Of a DNA stretch of 64,000 nucleotides, positions 8,917 through 17,719 are shown in pieces. The notes below the pieces were generated by a model. That model was not told the DNA's origin. It searched no databases and was given only the letters and a program-made list of their open reading frames with translations. Source of the stretch: Brevibacillus sp. (GTDB lineage: Bacteria > Bacillota > Bacilli > Brevibacillales > Brevibacillaceae). The stretch is from contig JACDOF010000003.1 in assembly GCA_017656235.1 (NCBI GenBank), positions 62,001 through 126,000 of the forward strand. The letters are read 5' to 3'. Each line of letters opens with the position of its first letter. Position 1 is the first letter of the stretch. A program made the position numbers and the translations under genes.

Positions 8917-9659
8917 AGCTGCAGGTTTTTGAGAACTACGAACAAGTGAGCAAGCATGCCGCGCAGATCCTGATCGAAGCATGCCGCAGGCAGCCGCAGC
9001 TCGTGCTGGGGCTGGCCACCGGTTCGACGCCGATCGGCATGTACCAGGAGATGATCGCGGCGTATCAACAGGGCAAGGTTGATTTTTCGCGGGTGACGAC
9101 GTTTAATCTTGACGAGTACTATCCGATTGCCCCCGAGCATCCGCAAAGCTTTCGCCGCTTTATGCAGGAGCAGTTGTTTGACCATGTCAACATCAATCCC
9201 GAGGGGATTCACTTCCTGTGCGGCACCGTACAAGACATCGAGCAGGAATGCCGCCGCTATGAGGAAGCCATTGAGGCGGCAGGGGGAATCGACATCCAGG
9301 TGTTGGGGATCGGGGAGAATGGTCACATTGGTTTCAACGAACCCGGAACTCCGTTTCATCTGGGGACGCATAAGGTGAAGTTGACCGAAACCACGATTCA
9401 GGCCAACTCCCGGTTTTTCGAGCGCATGGAAGATGTACCCCGGTTTGCGCTGACGATGGGCATCCGTACGATCATGCACAGCCGCAAGCTGCTGCTTCTG
9501 GCCAACGGCGAGAAGAAGGCGGCGGCGATCAGGGCCGCACTCAACGGTCCGGTGACGGAGGACCTTCCCGCATCGGTGCTGCAGCTGCACCCGGATGTGA
9601 CGGTAATCGTGGACAAGGCGGCGGCTCACCTGCTGGAAGAAGTGCCGGATGTGCTTTGA
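8913..9659 (+). CDS. nagB: Glucosamine-6-phosphate deaminase
   Basis: 248 residues from ATG 8913, which overlaps the nagA stop. Typical motifs: LATGSTPIGMYQ, TFNLDEYY and LGIGENGHIGFNEPG. It converts glucosamine-6-phosphate to fructose-6-phosphate and ammonium, the last step of the operon. The C-terminus (ASVLQLHPDVTVIVDKAAA) is complete. Confidence 0.95.
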   Translation: MKLQVFENYEQVSKHAAQILIEACRRQPQLVLGLATGSTPIGMYQEMIAAYQQGKVDFSRVTTFNLDEYYPIAPEHPQSFRRFMQEQLFDHVNINPEGIHFLCGTVQDIEQECRRYEEAIEAAGGIDIQVLGIGENGHIGFNEPGTPFHLGTHKVKLTETTIQANSRFFERMEDVPRFALTMGIRTIMHSRKLLLLANGEKKAAAIRAALNGPVTEDLPASVLQLHPDVTVIVDKAAAHLLEEVPDVL

Positions 9660-9695
9660 TTCAGCTGTACCGAATAGCGCGAGAGATCGACAGAG

Positions 9696-9727
9696 AGGCA
9701 TGCACTTGGGCAGGGCATGTCTTTTTT
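9696..9727 (+). terminator. Terminator of the mur-nag operon
   Basis: AGGCATGC at 9696-9703 pairs with GCATGTCT at 9715-9722 (one G-U), followed by a run of T. Confidence 0.6.
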
Positions 9728-9865
9728 CATGAGGGCGTTTCTGCCTAAGCCTGTTCCCGCAGAGAAACTGGGCAGGATCCTGCAAAAGGTGAATCCTTGT
9801 TCCTGATCGGCTTGTTTCATCCGCAGCGAAAAGAACAAGCAGAGGAGAGGTTAGGGAGGATGAGC

Positions 9866-10332
9866 ATGAAAATCGTTTCGATCAACGTCGGGAAACCGAT
9901 CACGATCCTCTACGATGGCCGGGAATTGACGACCGGGATTTACAAGGCACCGGTTGACGAGGCGCTGTACCTGTCTGAGCGCAACTTCGCCGGAGATGGG
10001 CAGGCGGATTTGGTCTTTCATGGCGGGTAAGCCAGCCGCGCCAGCCTTGCCACAAGCTGGCCAAACGGTACGATCAACACGATTTGGCCGTTCGGGTTCA
10101 GAACACCGGTTACACCGGCTTCTATTTTCGGGTGCTGAAAGAGGGGTGGGTCAGCAAAGAGAGTGAACTGACCCTGCTTGAGCGTCATCCGAAAGAGCTG
10201 AGCATAACGTATGCCAACCGGATGATGCACCACGATAAAAAGAATGTGTCGGGAATCAAACGTCTGTTGGAAGTGGAAGAACTCTCTGGCAGTTGGAGAA
10301 AAACTCTGCAGAAGCGTTTGCAGGGCGAGTGA
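9866..10332 (+). pseudogene. MOSC-domain protein with internal deletion
   Basis: The N-terminal part (ATG 9866, IVSINVGKPITILYDGREL) reads to GDGQADLVFHGG and hits a stop at 10028-10030. From 10027 another frame continues with VSQPRQPCHKLAKRYD and then QNTGYTGFYFRVLKEGWV up to 10332, the standard C-terminal half of the YiiM/YflK MOSC family. About 60-65 residues that normally lie between HGG and the QPRQPC motif are missing, so a deletion of about 190-200 bp joined GGCGG to GTAAGC and shifted the frame. MOSC proteins carry sulfur or bind molybdenum cofactor; this copy should be inactive. Confidence 0.8.
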
Positions 10333-10552
10333 TTGCCGACAGGGCAGCGGCAAAACGACGTCCCGCTGGCGACGTGATGCTGCTGCCGCTGCGATTTCCC
10401 TGCGGATGTGTCGCTGCGCTGGCAGGTTGGCCACGGAGTGAGGAAGGGAAATGGCCGCCTTCCCCTATCCAAACACCTTTGTCTGCACGCTGCAGCTCTT
10501 AGAGAAAGCGGTGATCAGACTACACGTGAACAAGAGTGGGGCGCTTTTTCTT
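10333..10552. other. Non-coding gap between pseudogene and DMT gene
   Basis: No convincing gene. It contains a 24-base stretch (10342-10365) that recurs with one mismatch at 20168-20191 inside the spoVR element. Confidence 0.4.
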
Positions 10553-11458
10553 TCAGCCTCGGGCGGATGCGCTGTGTCCGCTCCACTGTTCCACAATGCC
10601 GGTCGCTGCCGATACGCCGGCAAACACGAGCAGCCCGCCAACGATCTGGGCCATCGTCACCATCTCTCCCAGGAGGAAGCCGATCAGGACGGTAAACACC
10701 GGAATGAGATGAAGCGAGACGCCGGCTTGACTGACATTGATGTGTCGCAGGGCGACGTTCCACAGCATGTAGGAGCCAACCGATGGAAAGATGGCCATAT
10801 AGAGGATTCCGGTCAGGGAAAGGCTGCTGATCTGCGAGAGATTTGGCGGATCAACCAGGGCAAACGGCAGCAAAATCACTACGGCCAGCGTGGCTGATGC
10901 AGCCGTGGCGGTGATTGGAGGGATGCTGCCCAACTTTTTTCCCGCAATGGAATAAAACGTCCAGACCAGAATCGCCCCCAGCATCAGCAAATCGCCCGGG
11001 TTATACGCCGCATCCAGAACGTGCAGAAGATTGCCGTCGGTGACAATGAACATGACGCCGATCACGGACAGAAGGAGTCCACCCACCTTCAGGAGCGACA
11101 TTCGCTCACGCAGCAAAAAGGCTGAAAACAGGACAATCAGCGCCGGGTTGAGTGCGTTCACCAGCGCAGCATTGGTCGGGGAGGTAAAGAGGAGGGCTGC
11201 GTACAGCAGGAGATTGTAACCGATCACGCCGAGCAGTCCCATCAGTGTAAGAATCATCCATGCCTGAACCAGCTTGTGCCAGTCCGGTTTTTCCCTGTAA
11301 ACCGCAATCGGCCAAAGCAGCAGCAGGGCAAGGCTCCAGCGGGCCAGCGTCATCCAAAGCGGACTTACCTCCGCCGTCACGTACTTGCCAAATATGTAAT
11401 TGCCGGCCCAAAACAAATTGGCCAGCCCCAGCAAAAGCCAAGCTTGGAATCTGCTCAA
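10553..11458 (-). CDS. DMT-superfamily (EamA) permease
   Basis: 301 residues with about ten hydrophobic segments in two EamA repeats (first repeat begins with WLLLGLANLFWAGNYIFGK; the second has MLGAILVWTFYSIAGKK). TTG start at 11458, six bases after AGGAGGG. Members export or import amino acids, nucleosides or other small metabolites; the substrate cannot be told. It is divergent from the dipeptidase gene and not clearly linked to the peptidoglycan-salvage genes. Confidence 0.85.
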   Translation of the reverse strand: MSRFQAWLLLGLANLFWAGNYIFGKYVTAEVSPLWMTLARWSLALLLLWPIAVYREKPDWHKLVQAWMILTLMGLLGVIGYNLLLYAALLFTSPTNAALVNALNPALIVLFSAFLLRERMSLLKVGGLLLSVIGVMFIVTDGNLLHVLDAAYNPGDLLMLGAILVWTFYSIAGKKLGSIPPITATAASATLAVVILLPFALVDPPNLSQISSLSLTGILYMAIFPSVGSYMLWNVALRHINVSQAGVSLHLIPVFTVLIGFLLGEMVTMAQIVGGLLVFAGVSAATGIVEQWSGHSASARG

Positions 11459-11528
11459 ACGGCTCCCTCCTGTTGCATACCTTTCGCTAGAAGGCAGAGT
11501 ATTTTCAGTAAATTTAATAATTATTCAG

Positions 11529-11557
11529 TTTACCAAAATTTCAAAATCGTTTACATT
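11529..11557 (+). promoter_or_regulatory. Sigma-A promoter of the D-Ala-D-Ala dipeptidase gene
   Basis: TTTACC at 11529-11534, 17-bp spacer, TACATT at 11552-11557, 38 bp before the GTG start. The intergenic region (11459-11594) is AT-rich and divergent. Confidence 0.5.
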
Positions 11558-11594
11558 AGTAGTGGGGAAAACAAACAGCAGGAGATGAAAAATC

Positions 11595-12299
11595 GTGATT
11601 GACTTGCCTATTCCGCAACCGACAAGCGACCCGGACACACCCATTCCGGCAGCGGCAGAGTGCGGGGAGCCGCTTGTTCCGCTGTCAGACCTGTCGGACA
11701 AGATTCGCGTCCATCCCTACTACTATCATCAGGGTTACACGGCCGCAATGCAAGACTGTTATCTGCGTCAGGGAGCGGCCCTTCTGTTGAAGCAGGCTGC
11801 CGAGCAGCTTCCCGACGGCTACACCCTCATTGTGCTGGACGGTTGGCGCCCTTATGAGCTGCAGATGGCGCTCTACGAGCAGTTCAAGCAGAGCATGATC
11901 GCCCAGGGATGGCCGGATGACGAGACGCTGGCCAAAGAGCTGACCCGGTACGTGGCTCTTCCCTCCATTCATCCGCAAAGACCCTCCCCCCACATTACCG
12001 GCGGCGCCGTCGATGTAACCATTGCCGGACCAGACGGGTGGCTGGAAATGGGGACGGCGTTTGACGATTTCAGCCCGCTGGCCGCTACCCGTTATTATGA
12101 ACTCCTCCCGGACCATCAGCTTGGAGAGCGGGAGAGGAGAATCCGCGCCAACAGACGCTGGCTCTATCACCTGCTGCGCAGCGTCGGGTTTGTCAATTAC
12201 GCCGAGGAGTGGTGGCATTTTGATTACGGGAACCATCACTGGGCGCAAGAAACAGGAGCCGCCCCCATCTATCGGGCCGTGCTGTCCATTGAGTCGTGA
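11595..12299 (+). CDS. ddpX: D-alanyl-D-alanine dipeptidase (VanX/DdpX family)
   Basis: 234 residues, peptidase family M15D. Zinc and catalytic motifs are intact: SPHITGGAVDV (about residues 130-140) and EEWWHFDYGN near the C-terminus, with the substrate Arg in GWRPYE. GTG start eight bases after AGGAG. No signal peptide, so it hydrolyses D-Ala-D-Ala inside the cell. The next five genes are a dipeptide ABC importer, the same pairing as Escherichia coli ddpXABCDF, which recovers D-Ala-D-Ala. No vanH/vanA genes are nearby, so nutrition or wall recycling is favoured over glycopeptide resistance. Confidence 0.88.
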   Translation: MIDLPIPQPTSDPDTPIPAAAECGEPLVPLSDLSDKIRVHPYYYHQGYTAAMQDCYLRQGAALLLKQAAEQLPDGYTLIVLDGWRPYELQMALYEQFKQSMIAQGWPDDETLAKELTRYVALPSIHPQRPSPHITGGAVDVTIAGPDGWLEMGTAFDDFSPLAATRYYELLPDHQLGERERRIRANRRWLYHLLRSVGFVNYAEEWWHFDYGNHHWAQETGAAPIYRAVLSIES

Positions 12300-12307
12300 A
12301 CAAAATA

Positions 12308-12336
12308 TTGAATTGATCAATTCTTTGAAATATATT
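12308..12336 (+). promoter_or_regulatory. Promoter with embedded palindromic operator candidate
   Basis: TTGAAT at 12308-12313, 17-bp spacer, TATATT at 12331-12336. The perfect palindrome GAATTGATCAATTC (12310-12323) covers the -35 and half the spacer, so a repressor there would block the polymerase. The XRE-cupin regulator at the operon end is the obvious candidate. Confidence 0.5.
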
Positions 12337-12377
12337 AAATTTAAAATAAATATATTTAAATACAAGGGGGAAGACTC

Positions 12378-13997
12378 ATGAGACGTTTGCTTCACCTGCC
12401 ATTCAGCATCCTGTTGGTTTTGGCTCTTGTTCTTTCTGCCTGCAGCTCCTCGACAAGTCCACCGCAGACAGACAGCAAGCCCTCCGGACAAGAGGAGCAG
12501 CCGGCGCAGGCAGGCCAATCCGGCGGCGCAACTCCGAGCGATACGCTGGTGGTGGCCATCAGTTCCGATCAGGGCACCCTTGACCCGGCCGTCTCCATGG
12601 ACAACAGCGCGTGGAAAATTACCTACCCTACATACCAGCGGCTGGTCGAATATGATGGCGCTTCCACGGAAGTAAAGCCGGGTCTGGCCAAAGAATGGCA
12701 GGTAAGCCCGGACGGCCTGGAGTGGACGTTTACGCTGAACGAGGGGTTCAAGTTCGCTGACGGTACACCGGTTACGGCGGATGCGGTCAAGTTCACCTTT
12801 GACCGTACGCTGGCAATCAAAAAAGGGCCCTACGACGTGTACAGCGTGATCAAAGAAGTAAAAGTCAATTCACCCACATCGGTTACCTTTGTGCTGTCGA
12901 AAAACTTCCCGCCTTTCCTCTCCACCCTGGCGGCCAACTACGGTGGAATCGTCAATCCGAAGGTAAAAGAACATGAAAAGGATGGCGACTTGGGTCAAAA
13001 CTACCTGGCCAACAACACGATGGGAAGCGGACCGTACCAGTTGGAGGAGTGGATAAAGGGGCAGTATTTCAAGCTGACGCCCAATCCGCACTATCCGGAA
13101 CAGCCGGCCTTGAAAACGGTCTTCTTCAAGATCATCTCCGATCCCACAGCCCAGCGGCTGCAGCTTGAACAGGGAGAGGTGGACATCGCAGAAGGCATCC
13201 CGGTGGAGCAGTTGAACGCGTTTGACAACTCGCCCAACATCGAAGTGCTGCAAAATCCCAGTTTGTTCGTCGACTATGTCTATATCAACACCTCCAAAGG
13301 TCATGAGGCGCTGCGGGACAAGCGGGTCCGCCAGGCACTGAGCTACGCGATCGACTACAACGCCCTGGCTGAAACGGTGCAGCAGGGGTATGCCACCCAG
13401 ATGCGCGGTCCGATTCCGAAAGGCATGTGGGGGCATGATGAATCAGCCCACCAGTACAGCTACAACGTGGAGAAGGCGAAGGCGCTTTTGGCCGAAGCAG
13501 GCGTCTCCAATCTGGAGCTTACTCTGCTCTACTCGGACAACAAGCCGTGGTGGGAGACGGAAGCCCTCACCCTGCAGGCGTTTTTTGCGGACATTGGCGT
13601 AAAGCTGAACCTGAACAAAGTGGCCTACGCCACCAGCCGCGAAATGATGGATAAAGGCGACTTTGATCTCTGCCTGGGAGTATGGAGTCCCGATTTCGCC
13701 GATCCGTTCATGTTCATGAACTACTGGTTTGATTCCAACAACTTCGGTCTTTCCGGCAACCGCGCCTTCTACAAGAACGACAAAGTGGACGAGTTGGTGC
13801 GGAAGGCTGCTTCCATCAACGATCAGGCGGAGCGGACCAAGCTGTATCAGGAGGCGCAGCGGATCGTGATTGAAGAGGCACCGTATCTGTACCTGTATCA
13901 AAAAGATTCGCTTCTGCCTGTCAACAAGGCGGTAAAAGGATACGTGTACAACCCAATGCTGGAAGGGATTTACAACCTGGCGGAAATGTCCAAATAA
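12378..13997 (+). CDS. ddpA: Dipeptide ABC importer, substrate-binding lipoprotein
   Basis: 539 residues, solute-binding family 5 (DppA/OppA type). Lipoprotein signal with lipobox LSAC, Cys22 lipidated, then a Ser/Pro/Gln-rich linker. Diagnostic stretches include SDQGTLDPAVSMD, LAKEWQVSPDGLEWTF and GSGPYQLEEW. ATG follows AAGGGGGAAG. It captures dipeptides outside the membrane; D-Ala-D-Ala is inferred from the adjacent dipeptidase, but glutathione, nickel chelates or other peptides are handled by close relatives. Confidence 0.88.
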   Translation: MRRLLHLPFSILLVLALVLSACSSSTSPPQTDSKPSGQEEQPAQAGQSGGATPSDTLVVAISSDQGTLDPAVSMDNSAWKITYPTYQRLVEYDGASTEVKPGLAKEWQVSPDGLEWTFTLNEGFKFADGTPVTADAVKFTFDRTLAIKKGPYDVYSVIKEVKVNSPTSVTFVLSKNFPPFLSTLAANYGGIVNPKVKEHEKDGDLGQNYLANNTMGSGPYQLEEWIKGQYFKLTPNPHYPEQPALKTVFFKIISDPTAQRLQLEQGEVDIAEGIPVEQLNAFDNSPNIEVLQNPSLFVDYVYINTSKGHEALRDKRVRQALSYAIDYNALAETVQQGYATQMRGPIPKGMWGHDESAHQYSYNVEKAKALLAEAGVSNLELTLLYSDNKPWWETEALTLQAFFADIGVKLNLNKVAYATSREMMDKGDFDLCLGVWSPDFADPFMFMNYWFDSNNFGLSGNRAFYKNDKVDELVRKAASINDQAERTKLYQEAQRIVIEEAPYLYLYQKDSLLPVNKAVKGYVYNPMLEGIYNLAEMSK

Positions 13998-14053
13998 CCC
14001 TATACATCAAGCTGTTGCATCGGTCAAATCCGTCGTAGAGGAGTGTTTCCCGC

Positions 14054-15058
14054 ATGAAGCAACTCATCGCCAAACGACTCTCGCTGCTGGTTTTTGTCCT
14101 GTTTGGCGTGACCCTGATGACCTTCTTCATGTCGCACGTCATCCCCGGCGACCCCGCGCGGATGATGGTGGGACAGCGTGCCGACGAGGAAACACTGCAG
14201 GAAGTGCGTCGTCAACTGGGCCTGGACCAACCGGTCTGGGTCCAGTATTTCTCCTATATGAAGGGTCTTCTCACGGGCGATCTCGGTATTTCCATCCGCA
14301 CACAACAGCCGGTGATCGACGATTTGGTCACCTTTTTCCCGGCGACGCTGGAACTGGCCCTGTTCGCTTTTCTGCTGGCCATTCTGATCGGGATTCCCAT
14401 TGGTATCCTCTCGGCTGTCAAAAAAGATACAGCCTGGGATCACGGGGGCCGGCTGTTTTCCATCGCCGGCGTGTCGACGCCGGTCTTTTGGAGCGGATTG
14501 GTCGGTATCCTCATCTTTTACAAACTGCTGGGGTGGCTGCCGTCAGGCGGACGTCTCGAACTGGGAGCAGCCGCTCCACAGCACATCACCGGCCTCTATC
14601 TGCTGGACAGCCTGCTTACCCTCGACTGGGACGCCTTCCGAAACAGTCTTTGGCACCTGATTCTGCCAGCGCTGACGCTTTCTTTTGCGCAGCTTGCCAT
14701 CGTCACCCGCCAAGTGCGGGCCAGCATGCTGGAGGTATTGGGGCAGGAATACATACGGACCGCGATGGCCAACGGGATCAAGGGACCGCTGCTGTTGTTC
14801 CGCTATGCGCTGCGCAACGCGCTGATCCCGACGATTACGGTAGTCGGTCTTTCGTTTGGCTCGCTGCTGGGCGGCGCTGTCGTCACCGAGACGATCTTCG
14901 GCTGGCCCGGCATGGGCAAATACGTGGTGGACTCCATCGCCTATCTGGACTTTCCGGCGATCATGGGTTTCACGCTGGTCATCGCTGTCGGTTACGTCCT
15001 GATCAACCTGCTGGTCGATCTGACCTATTACCTGCTTAATCCGCAGATCAGAGAATAG
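14054..15058 (+). CDS. ddpB: Dipeptide ABC importer permease B
   Basis: 334 residues, DppB/GsiC type with about six membrane spans. The first span starts at LIAKRLSLLVFVLFGVTL, followed by the family box HVIPGDPARMMVGQRA and, late, the EAA-like loop with EYIRTAMANG. ATG 14054, 56 nt after the lipoprotein gene. Forms the channel with the next gene product. Confidence 0.88.
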   Translation: MKQLIAKRLSLLVFVLFGVTLMTFFMSHVIPGDPARMMVGQRADEETLQEVRRQLGLDQPVWVQYFSYMKGLLTGDLGISIRTQQPVIDDLVTFFPATLELALFAFLLAILIGIPIGILSAVKKDTAWDHGGRLFSIAGVSTPVFWSGLVGILIFYKLLGWLPSGGRLELGAAAPQHITGLYLLDSLLTLDWDAFRNSLWHLILPALTLSFAQLAIVTRQVRASMLEVLGQEYIRTAMANGIKGPLLLFRYALRNALIPTITVVGLSFGSLLGGAVVTETIFGWPGMGKYVVDSIAYLDFPAIMGFTLVIAVGYVLINLLVDLTYYLLNPQIRE

Positions 15059-15069
15059 AGGGGGATACG

Positions 15070-15948
15070 ATGTCAGTCAATCTGGAACCGCAACCCGCCA
15101 CCCTGCCCAGGCGCAGGTTCAACCCCTTTTGGTACAAGTTGAAGAAAAATCCGCTCACGCTGTTGGGACTCAGTCTCTTGCTCATTCTGCTGCTCTTGTC
15201 CGTATTCGCTCCGCTGATCACGCCGTACGATCCGACCAAGATCAACATTGTGGAGCGCTTTGCGCCGCCTTCGTCCACACATTGGTTCGGGACGGACGAG
15301 GTGGGCCGTGATATTTTTACCCGTATCCTGTACGGCGCCCGGCTCTCGCTTGGCGTCGGAGTGGCCGTGGTCTGTACAGCCGGCTTGATCGGGACGGTGA
15401 TTGGCTGTATTTCCGGTTACTTCGGCGGCCGTCTCGATCAGTTGATCATGCGGCTGATGGATATGGTGCTCGCTTTTCCCTCGCTGGTGCTGGCGATGGC
15501 CCTGGCCGCCACATTGGGGCCCAATCTGGTCAATGCCATGATAGCCATTGCCATTGTCAAAATCCCCGTCTACGTGCGGTTGGCCCGGGCAGAGGCACTG
15601 GCGCTCAGGGAGAAGCTCTTCGTCAAGGCAGCGGTTACCTTTGGCATTCCGTCGTGGCGGATCATCCTGCGCCACATCATTCCCAATGCGGTGTCGCCGG
15701 TGGTCATTCAGGTGACACTGGACATCGGCGATGCCATTCTGTTGGTGGCCACACTTGGTTTCCTCGGATTGGGAGCGCAGCCGCCGACACCGGAGTGGGG
15801 GGCGATGATCAGCATTGGCTGGAAGTACCTGCTCGACTACTGGTGGTATCCGACGTTTCCAGGGCTGGCCTTGTTTCTGGCATCCTGCGGCTTTAATCTG
15901 ATTGGCGACGGCATCCGGGATATCCTGGATCCCAAGGCCAACCGTTAA
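15070..15948 (+). CDS. ddpC: Dipeptide ABC importer permease C
   Basis: 292 residues, DppC type. N-terminal cytoplasmic tail, first span LTLLGLSLLLILLLLSVFAP, the conserved HWFGTDEVGRDIFTRILYGAR box, then five more spans and the EAA loop (ALREKLFVKAAVTFG). Starts 11 nt after the previous stop behind GAGGGGG. Confidence 0.9.
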   Translation: MSVNLEPQPATLPRRRFNPFWYKLKKNPLTLLGLSLLLILLLLSVFAPLITPYDPTKINIVERFAPPSSTHWFGTDEVGRDIFTRILYGARLSLGVGVAVVCTAGLIGTVIGCISGYFGGRLDQLIMRLMDMVLAFPSLVLAMALAATLGPNLVNAMIAIAIVKIPVYVRLARAEALALREKLFVKAAVTFGIPSWRIILRHIIPNAVSPVVIQVTLDIGDAILLVATLGFLGLGAQPPTPEWGAMISIGWKYLLDYWWYPTFPGLALFLASCGFNLIGDGIRDILDPKANR

Positions 15949-15964
15949 CGGGGAGGGAACGCGA

Positions 15965-16927
15965 TTGCTGCTGGAGATATCCGACTTGTCCGTGGAGTTT
16001 CGCTTGCTTCAGGACAAGGTGAAAGCGCTGCACCAGGTTTCACTTTCCATCGACCGGGGCGAGATTGTCGGCGTTGTCGGAGAATCCGGTTCCGGCAAGT
16101 CGGTGACAGCCCTCTCTGTCCTGGGGCTGTTGGATAAAAACGCCACCATCACCGGAGGTGCAATTCGCTTCAAGGGGACGGATGTGCTGCGGCTTTCCCC
16201 CCGCGAGCGTCAGGCCCTGCGCGGCAAAGAGATTGGGATGGTGTTCCAGGAACCGATGACTGCCCTGAATCCGACGATGAGGATCGGGGCACAGCTGGCT
16301 GAGGTGTTCCGGCTCCACCGCGGCGTGTCGCGCAAGGAGGCGTACGCGCTGGCGGTCAACAGCCTGGCGGAAGTGCATATCCGGGATCCCGAACTGGTCG
16401 CCCGCAAGTACCCGTTTGAATTAAGCGGCGGGATGCGGCAGCGGGTTGTGATTGCGCTTGCGATGGCCGCGCCGCCCGAGCTGCTGATCGCAGACGAACC
16501 GACAACAGCACTCGATGTGACCATTCAGGCAGAAATTCTGAAGCTGATGAAAGAACTGGCGGAGAGCCGCGGCACGGCAATCATGCTGATTACGCACGAT
16601 TTGGGCGTGGTGGCGCAGCTTTGCCAGCGGGTGGTGGTGATGTACGCCGGGGAGGTGGTCGAGACGGGCAAAACCAGGCATGTCCTGGCCGCGCCGGTCC
16701 ACCCTTACACCCGGGCCTTGATTGGTGCTTTGCCCGATCTGGCCGATCCCGACCAACCGCTGCAGGCCATCGCCGGGGAAGTGCCCGATCTGCGTCATCG
16801 TCCGGCCGGCTGCATATTTGCTTCGCGCTGCGCAGCGGCCAACGAGCAGTGCCGCAGCCAGCATCCGGTATTGGAAATGGTATCGGCTGAACGTGAGACA
16901 CACCAGGCGGCATGTTGGGTGAGGTGA
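15965..16927 (+). CDS. ddpD: Dipeptide ABC importer ATPase D
   Basis: 320 residues from TTG 15965, about seven bases after GGGAGGGA; earlier starts would overlap permease C without a ribosome site. Walker A GESGSGKS, signature LSGGMRQR, Walker B LLIADEPTTALD and H-loop THDLG are intact. The C-terminal oligopeptide/dipeptide extension with Cys-rich CIFASRCAAANEQC follows. Couples ATP hydrolysis to import together with the next gene product. Confidence 0.9.
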   Translation: MLLEISDLSVEFRLLQDKVKALHQVSLSIDRGEIVGVVGESGSGKSVTALSVLGLLDKNATITGGAIRFKGTDVLRLSPRERQALRGKEIGMVFQEPMTALNPTMRIGAQLAEVFRLHRGVSRKEAYALAVNSLAEVHIRDPELVARKYPFELSGGMRQRVVIALAMAAPPELLIADEPTTALDVTIQAEILKLMKELAESRGTAIMLITHDLGVVAQLCQRVVVMYAGEVVETGKTRHVLAAPVHPYTRALIGALPDLADPDQPLQAIAGEVPDLRHRPAGCIFASRCAAANEQCRSQHPVLEMVSAERETHQAACWVR

Positions 16928-16933
16928 AGCTGG

Positions 16934-17719
16934 ATGGAGACCATGCTGCAAGTAAACGGCGTAGCAAAACGGTACGGGACGGGCAAACAGCAGGTGCAGG
17001 CGGTAAAACAGGTCACATTCTCCATTCGTCGGGGAGAGACATTTGGCCTAATCGGCGAGTCCGGCTGCGGCAAAAGTACGCTGGGCAAGATCATCATCGG
17101 TCTGGAGCCGCCAACAGCAGGGGAGGTACTGTACCGGGGAGAACCCCTTTGGCAGAAGAACCGCTTTCAGCGGCAGAAGCCGGGCGACATTCAGATCGTT
17201 TTTCAGGACCCGCAATCCTCGCTCGATCCGCGGATGACCATCCGCGACATTATCTGTGAACCCCTGCTTGCACTGCCTGCACACGAACGGAAGGAGAAGG
17301 GAAGCGAGGAGCGGCTGCACAACTTGATCAAACGGGTTGGGCTGAAAGTGGAGCAGTTGTCCCGTTACCCGCATGAATTCAGCGGCGGCCAGCGGCAGCG
17401 GATTGCGATTGCCCGCGCGCTCATTACCGATCCGCAGTTTGTCGTGCTGGACGAACCCACCTCGGCCCTTGACGTATCCGTACAGGCGCAGGTGCTCAAC
17501 CTGCTGAAGGAATTGAAGCGAGAGCGGAATCTTACCTATCTGTTTATTTCACACAACATGGCCGTGATTCGCTACATGTGTGACCGGATGGCCGTCATGT
17601 ACAAAGGAGAGATCGTCGAACAGGGAGTGACGGCGGATATTTTTCGCCAATCAGCCCATCCCTACACAGCGTCGCTGCTTTCCTCCCTGCCTAGCCTCTT
17701 TCAGCAAAAAGGAGGTTGA
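16934..17719 (+). CDS. ddpF: Dipeptide ABC importer ATPase F
   Basis: 261 residues. Walker A GESGCGKS, signature FSGGQRQR, Walker B VVLDEPTSALD and SHN(M) switch are present. It stops soon after the AHPYTASLLSSLP motif and lacks the longer C-terminal extension seen in many DppF proteins, which is acceptable when the partner carries it. Start 6 nt after the previous stop; the 3' end overlaps the regulator region. Confidence 0.88.
   Translation: METMLQVNGVAKRYGTGKQQVQAVKQVTFSIRRGETFGLIGESGCGKSTLGKIIIGLEPPTAGEVLYRGEPLWQKNRFQRQKPGDIQIVFQDPQSSLDPRMTIRDIICEPLLALPAHERKEKGSEERLHNLIKRVGLKVEQLSRYPHEFSGGQRQRIAIARALITDPQFVVLDEPTSALDVSVQAQVLNLLKELKRERNLTYLFISHNMAVIRYMCDRMAVMYKGEIVEQGVTADIFRQSAHPYTASLLSSLPSLFQQKGG

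Noticed and set aside
11595-12299. Vancomycin-resistance cassette
   Set aside because: The VanX-type gene stands without vanH, vanA/B or VanR/S and is next to a dipeptide importer.
15902-15964. Longer start of the ddpD ATPase
   Set aside because: Overlaps the ddpC end without a ribosome site; TTG 15965 has GGGAGGGA at good distance and matches the family start.
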